Part shown: positions 16,234 through 25,800 of the stretch, piece by piece | Layout: each line of letters begins with the position of its first letter | Position numbering within the stretch: position 1 is the stretch's first letter | Assembly: GCA_965220185.1 (NCBI GenBank) | Contig: OZ244807.1 | Coordinates: 1,798,001 to 1,862,000, forward strand | Direction of reading: 5' to 3' | From: Azotimanducus sp965220185 | GTDB lineage: Bacteria > Pseudomonadota > Gammaproteobacteria > Pseudomonadales > Azotimanducaceae | Length of the DNA stretch: 64,000 nucleotides | Position numbers and translations under genes: made by a program | Notes under the pieces: model-generated | Database searches by the model: none | Seen by the model: only the letters and a program-made list of their open reading frames with translations | What the model was told of the DNA's origin: nothing

Positions 16234-16761
16234 ATGAGCGAAGCGATTGCATTTGACACCCACCGGTTCGTCAAGCGCCTGACGCGGACGGGGTTCACCG
16301 AGGAGCAGGCGGAAGCGCTGGCGGATGAGCAGGTGGCCCTGCTGAACAGCAACCTGGCCACCAGGGAGAACCTGCTGCGGCTTGAGGGGGCCCAGAAGCA
16401 GCAGTTGGCGGAGCATGAGGCGGCCCAGAAGCAGCAGTTGGCGGAGCATGAGGCGGCCCAGAAGCAGCAGTTGGCGGAGCATGAGGCGGCCCAGAAGCAG
16501 CAGTTGGCGGAGCATGAGGCGGCCACCGAGCAAACGATACAGGAGATCAAGCGGGAGATACAGGAGATCAAGCGGGACATACAGGAGATGAAAGGATCTC
16601 AGAAGCGGCAGATGGCCGAGCTTGAGGGCAGGCTGCAACGGCAGATGGCCGAGCTCAAGGCCGACCTGCTGAAGTGGATGATCGGGGCGCTGATTGCGCA
16701 GACCGGGGTGATAGCGGGGCTGGTGCTGGGCTTTTCGGGGGCAGGCCCGGCGGGCCCTTGA
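16234..16761 (+). CDS. DUF1640/CCDC90-like coiled-coil membrane protein, copy 2
   Basis: The 175-residue paralogue of the protein at 15187 has an identical N-terminal half and the same GAGAGGA ribosome-binding site. It has four rather than five AQKQQLAEHEA units and two rather than three AELEGR-type units, making it 22 residues shorter. The C-terminal helix (WMIGALIAQTGVIAGLVLGF) differs by one residue, V to A. It ends 79 bp before the likely ATG of the giant adhesin and could be co-transcribed with it. The function is unknown; a role in positioning or regulating the adhesin is only suggested by proximity, which a third degenerate copy on the far side of the adhesin reinforces. Confidence 0.75.
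   Translation: MSEAIAFDTHRFVKRLTRTGFTEEQAEALADEQVALLNSNLATRENLLRLEGAQKQQLAEHEAAQKQQLAEHEAAQKQQLAEHEAAQKQQLAEHEAATEQTIQEIKREIQEIKRDIQEMKGSQKRQMAELEGRLQRQMAELKADLLKWMIGALIAQTGVIAGLVLGFSGAGPAGP
16390..16521 (+). repeat. 33-bp in-frame coding repeat, four units (DUF1640 copy 2)
   Basis: Four tandem 33-bp units each encode AQKQQLAEHEA in the second DUF1640-like gene. The units are nearly identical to those at 15343-15507, showing that copy number varies between otherwise identical paralogues. Confidence 0.95.
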
Positions 16762-16840
16762 CCTTGCCGCCCCCTGCGCGGGCTCGTTTTTTGGTAAGCT
16801 ATCATCCTTGATTGAAAGCTCGGTGAGGAGATCGGCGGCG

Positions 16841-19800
16841 ATGTCGGGACTAAAAGCTATTAAGGCTCTTTCAGAAACATTGCCGCCTGCGCGGCATCCG
16901 GCATCCGTCCGGCCTTCCGCCCGCGTCATCGCCTCACCCCCCCCCCCCCCCCCCCCCCCCGAAATGCGCGGCCTGAGGGGCCGCCGGGGCCGTTCGGGCG
17001 CCCCGCCATGTGACGGCCTTCGGAGCGCCCGCTCCGGCGCCGCCGGCCGGGGCGGGCGCCCCCTCGCCGGCCTCCCCGCGGAACCGGCGTTGGGACCCGG
17101 CAGCCGGGACCGCTCCCGTCCGCCGGCCCCTGCGCCTGAACCTCTCTCCCGCCGCCGCCCGGACCCGCTTCGGACCCCACCCTCTCCTGACAGTCCCGCC
17201 CGTTCCACCGCGGCCCGCATGCCGGGCCTCCATCATCCCGCCCGCGCCGCGGCCGGCCCCTTGGCGGGCCTCCGCCGCGCCGCCCGCCACCCGCGCCGCG
17301 GCATCCGCCGCGCCCTCGCCGCCGCCCTGCTCGCCCTGCCGCTGCTGTTCGGCCCCGCCCCGGCCGCCGAGGCGCAGACCGCGCCGGCGAAGCCGACGGG
17401 TCTGACGGCGACGGCGGGCAACAAGCTGGTCACCCTGAGATGGACCAACCCGAACAACAGCGACATCACCGGGTGGCAGTACCGCCAGGGGACGGGCGAT
17501 CCCCTGAGCTGGGGGAGCTGGACGAACTTCGCGGGCTCCTTTACTGACGCCACTCTCACCCGCGCCATCACCGGCCTCACGAACGGCACCGAGTACAGCT
17601 TCGAGATCCGCGCGGTGGCCGGGACGGTAGAGGGCACCGCATCGGACCCGGTGAGCGGGACACCGATCCGCCCACCGGCCAGGCCGACGGGTTTGACGGC
17701 CACGACGGGCGATGCGAGCGGCGAGGTTGACCTGAACTGGACCGATCCGGGCGACGACACCATCACCTCCTACGATTACCGAATCCGCTCAGGCAGCGCA
17801 TGGAAAACTTCTCCTATTCCCGGAAGCGATGCCGACACCACCAGCCACACGGTGACGGGCCTGACCGACGGCACGGAATACACCTTCCAGATCTTCGCCA
17901 AAGCCGGGAGTGTCTTCAGCCCCTCATCGGCCAGCGCGACCGCCACGCCGATGGCCCCGCCGCCCGCCAAGCCGACGGGCCTGACGGCCGCGCCGGGCCC
18001 GGGCAGCGGCCAGGTGACGCTGCGCTGGACGGACCCGGGCGACAGCCGCATCACCCGCTGGCAGTGGGACAACTGGCGCGGCACCCCCGGCGCCTGGGGC
18101 GGCTGGCGCAACATGGGCGGCGCCGCGGGCCGCACCAGCTTCACGCGCGGCGGCTTCGACAACGGCACGCAGTACGGCTGGCGCATCCGCGCCTGCGCCG
18201 GGAGCGTGTGCGGCGCCGCCTCGGACGCCGCCACCGCCACGCCGCTGGCCAACCCGCCGCTGCTCAAGCCGACCGGCCTCACGGCCACGGCGGGCGACGG
18301 CCAGGTCGTGCTGAGCTGGGACAACCCCCGCGACAGCAGAATCACCCGGTACCAGTTCCGGTCGCGGGAAAGCGGCCGCAGCTGGCAAAACTGGCGCTCA
18401 ATAGGCGGCAGCAATGCCAACACCACCACTTACACGGTGACCGGCCTGCTTGGCCTGCTATCCCTGATCAACGGCACCACCTACGACTTCCAGATCCGCG
18501 CCTGGAACAATGCGTTGGGCGTCGCCTTGTCGGACACCGTGTCCGCCACGCCGACGGCGCCGGCGGTGCAGTTCACATCCTCCGCGGGAGCAACTCCCGA
18601 GAACATTTCGGCGTCCATTCCCATCAGTATCAACCCGGCCCCGTCGGCGGGGCTCACGGTGGCCTACACGGTGACCGGCACCGCGACCCGGGGTTCGGAC
18701 GGGGACTTCACGGCGGCGGCCAGCGACAGCGTGGCCGTGTCCGCGGGCGAGGCCGGGGCGTTCATCCCCATCACCATCGTCCAGGACGCGCTGCGCGAGG
18801 GCGACGAGACGGTCATCCTGACCCTGGCCGACGGCGCCGGCTACGACCTCGGCGCCCGGACCACGCACACGCTGACCATCGAGGACGACGACCCGCCGCT
18901 GGCCCCCGCGGGCTTCGCCGCCGCGGCGGGCGACGGCCAAGTGGTCCTGAGCTGGACCGACCCGTCCGACGCCGCCATCAGCGGCTACCAGTTCCGCCAG
19001 CGCACGCCGCCGGACACCGGCAGCTGGGGGAGCTGGACGGCCATCGCCAGCAGCACCGCCGCCACCACCACGCACACGGTCACGGGCCTGACGAACGGCA
19101 CGGCCTACGGCTTCCAGGTCCGCGCCCTGGACGGGACGCTCGAGGGCGCGGCCTCGTCCGAGGCGACGGCCGCGCCGTCCGCGCAGGCGCAGACCACGAC
19201 CTTGTCCGCCGGCGCCGTGGAAGGCAGTGACGTCAATCAGGAATCCGAAGTCGCCACCCCCGCCGCTCTATTTGTGACGGTGACGCCGTTGGCGGCGAGC
19301 GTGTCGCTCAGGAACTGCTTCACCAGCTCCCTGTCGACCCCCAGCTTCGTGGTGGACCGGGGACGCACCAACCTGACGCTCGACGGCAGCGGCTGCATCG
19401 ATCTGACGGGCGACGGAAGCAGCACAACCCAGTTCAGCTTCTCCGTCTATGGAACAGCGGACACCACCGACGAGCCCGACGAGTTGGTGACGCTGACGAT
19501 CAGCGAGGATCCCGATAACCTGCTCCCGACCGGGTTCAGCATCGACTCCAATGCCAACAGCGCCTTCGTCACCATCCGCGACGACGATCCGACCCTGGTC
19601 GAACTCGCCCGCGCGGGCACGGGCGCGGTGCGCGAGGGCGGAACGGTCGAGTTCACGGTGACGCTGGGCCGCGACCTCGTGGCGGGCGAGGCGATCGATG
19701 TGCCGTTGTCGATCGGCGGGACGGATGTGGACACGGACGACTGGAGCCTGGCGCTGAAGACCGGGGCGGGGCTGAACACGGGCGTGGCGCTGAGCGGCGA

Positions 19801-22800
19801 GACCACGGCGACGCCGCAGCTGGCCTTTTCGGGGGCGGCGGCGCGGACCGCGACGCTGACGCTGACGGCCCTGCTCGACGACGACGCCGGCGCGGAGACG
19901 CTGGTGGTCGCGCTCGGGCCGGACGATGCGACGGCGAACGGCTTCGACCGGGACGGGCTCGCGACCAACGTGGGCGGCGGGGCCGATCCATCGCCGACCG
20001 CCAATCGCTTCGAGGTGACGGTGAACGACCCGCCTGCCCCGGCCGCGCCCGCGGGCTTCGCCGCCGCGGCGGGCGACGGCGAGGCCGTCCTGAGTTGGAC
20101 CGACCCCTCCAACGCCGCGATCGGCGGCTACGAGTTCCGCCAGCGCACCCCGCCGGACACCGGCGCCTGGGGCAGCTGGACGGCGATCGCCAGCAGCACC
20201 GCCGCCACCACCACCCACACGGTGACGGGCCTGACCAACGGCACCGCCTACGGCTTTGAGGTGCGCGCGGTGTCCGGGGGGGTGGCCGGCGCGGCCTCGT
20301 CCGAGGCGACGGCCACGCCGACGGCCGCCACCGCCGGCGTGACCACGGCGACGACCGACGGGGAGGCCACCGAGGGCAGCACCACAGACACGGCGACCTT
20401 CACGGTGGTGCTGAACACCCAGCCGTCTGGAGGCGTCGCGGTCGCCGTCACCGCGCCCGCCGGGCTGGAGCTCTCTACAGGCAGCACGTTCGCCAGCAGC
20501 GCGCAGATCGGTTTCACCAACTCCTTCTGGAGCACGCCGCAGACGGTGACGGTGCGCGCCACCGACGACAGCACGGACAGCCCGCTCGGCCGGGAACTGT
20601 CTGTCACCTACACCACATCCTCCCAGGACAGCAATTACCGCACCTTCAGCGGCACGGCGGCCACCGTCACGGTGGCGGACAACGACCCGACCGCGGTGAC
20701 GCTCGCGGGCGCCGCCGGGGATGTCGCCGAGGGCGCAACGAAGACCTTCACCGTCACCCTGGGGCGCGGCCTGGTGAACGGCGAGGTCCTGCCGGTGCCG
20801 CTGACCTTCGGCGGCGAGGCGACGCGGGGCACGGACTACACGACGGCGTGCCCCACGACCCTGCCGACCGGGGTGGCCTGCGCGAACCTGGACTCCGGGA
20901 ACGCGACGGTGACCTTCACCGGCCCGACCACGGGGACGACGGCGACGACGGTCACGCTGACGCTGACGGCGGCGGCGGACAGCGCGGCGGAGCCGGGCGG
21001 CGAGACGGTGGCCATCGGCCTCGGCACGCTGAACGCGAGCTCGGGAACCGGCCTCGGCGGCGGCGCGTCCGGCGCCGACAGCCTGGCGGACTTCCGCATC
21101 ACCGACGCCGTCACGGTGGCCTTCGCCGCCGGCTCGACGGCGGTGACGGTGGCCGAGGGCGACGACAGCCATGCCGAGCTCACGCTGGCGCTGTCGGCGG
21201 CGCGCGGCGCGGCGACGCGGGTCAGGCTCATCTCGGAAGGCACCAGCGCGAGCCAGACCACGGACTTCGAGGCGGGCCCGTACACGGTCGATTTCCCGGC
21301 GGGGGCCACGCGGGCGACGCTGCGCATCGCCATCGAGGACGACAACGTGCCGGAGGAAAGCGAGGCGTTCAAGGTGACCATAGCCGCCCTGAACCTCCCC
21401 GCCGGGGTGTCGGTGGGCGCGCCCAGCGAGTCGACCGTCACCATCCGCGACGACGACAAGCCGCCCCCGGCCCCCACCGGCCTGACGGCCACGCCGGGCG
21501 CGGGGTCGGTGGCGCTCGCCTGGGGCTACGCGCCGCCCGCGCCGCCCGCCGTCGACCGCACCGCCGACTTCCAGTACCGCCGGGGCACGGGCGACCCCGT
21601 CTCCTGGGGCGCCTGGAAGACCATCCCCGGCAGCGGCCCCGGCACGAGGAGCCACACGGCGAGGGGCCTGGCCGGCGGCACCGACTACGCCTTCCAGGTG
21701 CGGGCGCGGTCGCTGCCGGGGAGCGGGTTCAGGCTGGGCGTGTCCTCGGCCACGGCGCGCGCCACCCCCCTGCCCGGCCTCGCCGACAAGGTGCGGGGCT
21801 GGATGGCGGAGGCTTCGTGCGCCGCCGCCGACGCCTGCGTGGCGCACTGGAAGCGGGCGCTCAAGGCGCTGGGCCAGGCCGGTCCGGACCTGGCGGACGT
21901 CGAGCCGATGACCTTCGGCGAGGCGCTGACGCTCGCGTACACGCCCGCCGGCCTGCTCGGGTACACGCCCGCCGCGGCGCACGGCGCGCGCTGGCTCGAG
22001 GTGGCGAAGGCGCTGCAGGCGCTGGAGGTGGAGCGGGTGGTGGTGACCATCGCCGCCTCGCCGGCCGGGCCGGTCGCCGAGGGCGCGGAGCTGACGTTCA
22101 CGCTGACGGCAGCGGCCAAGGCCTCGACGACGTTTGACCTTTTCGTCACGGTGGCGGACGCGACGGGCGGCGGCGACTTCCTCGCCGCGGCCGACGAGGG
22201 CCAGCGGCGGGTGCAGCTCAAGGCGGGCGCGACCTCGGCGTCGTTCAAGGTGCGGACCGTGGCGGACAGGAACGACGAGCCGGACGGCATGGTGGCGGCG
22301 TCGCTGGCCGCGGTGCCGGCAGTCTACACGGTGGGCAGCCCCGCGTCGGCGTCGGTGCAGGTGACGGACAACGACGGCGAAGGGACGGTGGCGCCGGCGG
22401 CGCCGGCGGACTTCACGGCGGCGGCAGGCGACGCCCGGGTCGTCCTGCGCTGGACCAAACCGTCCGGCAACCGCATCACCGGCTACGAGGTCCGGCGGCG
22501 CACCCCGCCCGGCACCGGCACATGGGGGGACTGGACGCCCATCGCGGACAGCGATGCGGACACGGTGGCGCACACGGTGGCGGATCTGGCGAACGGCACC
22601 GCCTACGGCTTCGAGGTTCGCGCCCTGGCCGGGGCGCTGGCCGGGGCGGCCTCGTCCGAGGCGTCCGCCACGCCGTCGGCGGGGGCGCCGCCGCCGGTGC
22701 CGGGGGTGTCCATCGCGGCCGGGCCGGGGGTGTCGGAGGGCGCCGGCGCCACCTTCACGCTGACGGCGGCCCCGCCCCCGGCGGCGCCGCTCGCGGTGTC

Positions 22801-25800
22801 GGTGGCGGTGTCGCAGGGCGGCGACTTCGCGGCGTCCGGCCAGATCGGGGCGCGGACGGTGACGGTGCCGACCTCCGGCACGGCGACCTTCGCGGTGCGG
22901 ACGGTGGACGACACCCGCGATGAGCCCGACGGGACCGTCACCGCGGCGGTGTCGGCGGGGACGGGCTACACGGTGGGGAGCACTGCTTCGGCCACGGTGG
23001 CGGTGGCGGACAACGACGCCGCGCCGGCGACCTGCCCCGCGACGGCGGCGGGCCTGATTGACACGGTGCGGCGCTACTACGAACAGAACCGCAACAACCC
23101 GGCCCGCAACTTCGGTGAGAACTGGCGCCGGGTGCTGATCGCCTTCGGGGCGAAGCCGGCGGGCACGCCCGACGCGGCGCCGTTCACGGCGGCCGAGGCG
23201 CGCGCGGGCGAGGCCGTCTGGGACGGGTGGCGCCCGGTGCGCGTTGAGCTCGAGCGCTTGGAGGCCTGCCCCGGCCGGACGCCGCCGCGGGTGCCGGAGA
23301 CGACGCCACAGACGCCACAGACGCCGCCGAGCACGCCGCGGGTGGCGGTGGCGGCCGGGGCGGGCGTCGCCGAGGGGACGGCCGCGGCGTTCACGCTCAC
23401 CGCCACCCCGGCCCCCGCGGCCGACCTGACGGTGAACTACACGGTCTCGGACGCGGCGAACGCGGACTTCGTGGCCGCCGGCGGCGAAGGCGCGAAGACG
23501 GCCGTCATCCGGGCCGGGGAAAGCTCGGCGGACATCGAAGTGGCGACCGCCGCCGACACCACCGACGAGCCGTCCGGCAGCGTGTCGGTGACGGTGGATT
23601 CGGGCGACGGCTACGCGCCGGGCGATCCGGCCTCGGCGGAAGTGCGGGTCGCCGACGACGACGCGACGACGGTGGCGCTCGCCGGCCCGGCGGGCGACAT
23701 CGCCGAGGACGGCGGGACCAAGGCGTTCACGGTGACGCTCGGGCGGACGCTCGAGGCGCACGAGTCGCTGCGGGTGCCGCTGGTGTTCGGCGGCGCGGCG
23801 GCGCGCGGGGCCGACTGGACGGCGGCGTGCGCGCCGGCGCCGGGCGTGCACTGCGGCCCGCTGCACACCTACGTCAGCCCGCATGTGGAGTTCGTCGGCG
23901 CCAGCGGCGCGCCGGCGCAGGCCACGGTGACGCTGGCGGCGGTGCCGGACAGCCTCGACGAGGGCGCGGGCGAGACGGTGACGGTGGCGATCGGGACGGT
24001 CGAGACCAACGCCGACGGCGGCGCCGCGGCCTCGGGCAGCCTGAGCTTCGCCATCGCCGACGACGACGACCCGCCGCCGGCGGTGACGGTGATGGCCGGG
24101 CCGGGCGTCACCGAGGGGGCGGACGCGGTGTTCACGATCACCGTCAGTCCGGCGCCGTCGTCCGCCCTGAAAGTGAACTACGCGGTGTCCGACGCCGACG
24201 GCGCGGACTTCGTGGCCGCCGCCGACGAGGGCGCGAAGACGCTCAACATCGCCGCCAACGCGACCAGCGCCACCGTCACGGTGCCGACCGTGCCGGACGC
24301 CGCCGCCGAGTCCAGCGGCGACGTGTCGCTGCGGCTCGCCGCGGGCGCGGGCTACCGGCTGGGCGACCCGCCGTCGGCGGCGGTGCGGGTGTCGGACGAC
24401 GACGGCGCCGCGTCCCTGCCCGGGCTGTCGATCTCCGACGCGCGCGGCAGGGAGGGCGAGCCGATGCGGTTCACCATCACGCTGTCGCCCGCCTCGGAGA
24501 AGACGGTGCGGGTGCGGATGGACGTCCGCGACGCGACCCCGCCGTCGGCGCGCTGGGAGCGCTACGACTACGCGCGCCCCTACTACGATGTGACGTTCGC
24601 GCCCGGGGAGACCGAGCAGCGCCGCTGGGTGTACATCTACGACGACGCGCACGACGAGGGGGAGGAGACCTTCGAGGCGGTGCTGTCGCGGGCGGAGGGC
24701 GCGGTCATCGCCAAGGCGGTGGGGGTGGGGACGATCGCCAACGACGACCCGCTGCCGGCGGCGTACCTGGCGCGCTTCGGCCGGGCGGTGGCGGACCAGG
24801 CGCTCGCGGGCGTGGCCGGGCGCATCGCGGCGGCGCGCCCGCCCGGGCTGGACGCGCGCCTCGCCGGCGGCGCGTTCAGCGAGCGGCCGGAACCGGATGG
24901 CGCGGGCGGCGGCATGGAACCGCGGGCCATGGCGGGCATGGCGTCCGGCGGCGGCTTCGGCGGCATGCCGCGGGCGGGCGGGCAGGCCACGCGGCCCGGC
25001 CCGGCAGGGGCGGGCATGTCCGTGCGCGACGCGCTGCTGTCGTCGGGCTTCTCGCTGACCGGCGGCGGCGACGCCGCGGGCGGCAGCCTCGCGCTGTGGG
25101 GGCGGGCCGCGCAGGGGGGCTTCGGCGGCGAGGCGCGCGGCGCCGGCACGGGCGTTCGGCTCGACGGCGAGGCGTCGACGGCGATGCTCGGCGCGGACTA
25201 CGCCCGCGGCGGCTGGCTGGTCGGCCTCGCGCTGGCGCGGAGCGCCTCGGAGGGCGGCTACGCCGGCCTCGGCGGCGCGGCGCCGGCCTGCCCCGGCGGT
25301 CTGGAAGGCGCGGCGCCGCAATGCGGCGACGGCGCGCCGCGCGTGGACGCGGGGAAGGTGCGGGCGTCGCTGGCCTCGGTCACGCCCTACGCCGCGCTGC
25401 GGCTTTCGGAGCGCTTCAGCGCCTGGGGCGCGGCCGGCGCCGGCGCCGGCGAGGTGGCGCTGCGGACGGCGGCGGGCTCGTCCCACAGGGCTGGCACGCG
25501 CTGGCGCATGGCGGCGGCCGGGGCGCGCGGCGAGCTGCCGGCCGGCGGGGGCGCGCTGGCGCTGACCTCGGACGCGCTGTGGACGCGGACGGACTCGGAG
25601 GCGACCCGCGACCTGGCGGCGTCGAGCTCCGCGACGACGCGGCTGCGGCTCGGGGTGGAGGGCGGCTGGCGGCTGGCGCTCGGCCGCGGCATGAGCCTCG
25701 CGCCGACGCTGGAGGCGGGCGCGCGCCACGACGGCGGCGACGCCGGGGCCGGGTTCGGGGTGGAGCTCGGCGGCGGCCTCGCGTGGGCGGCGCCGGCGCT

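Larger units (their letters stand above)
16032..17009 (+). repeat. Tandem duplication, unit 2 (978 bp)
   Basis: Second unit, ending at the CCCCGCCAT of 17001-17009, after which only the giant gene continues. It is 69 bp shorter than unit 1: 66 bp are two missing 11-codon coiled-coil units and 3 bp are missing C residues. It supplies the promoter-proximal part of the intact adhesin gene. Confidence 0.9.
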
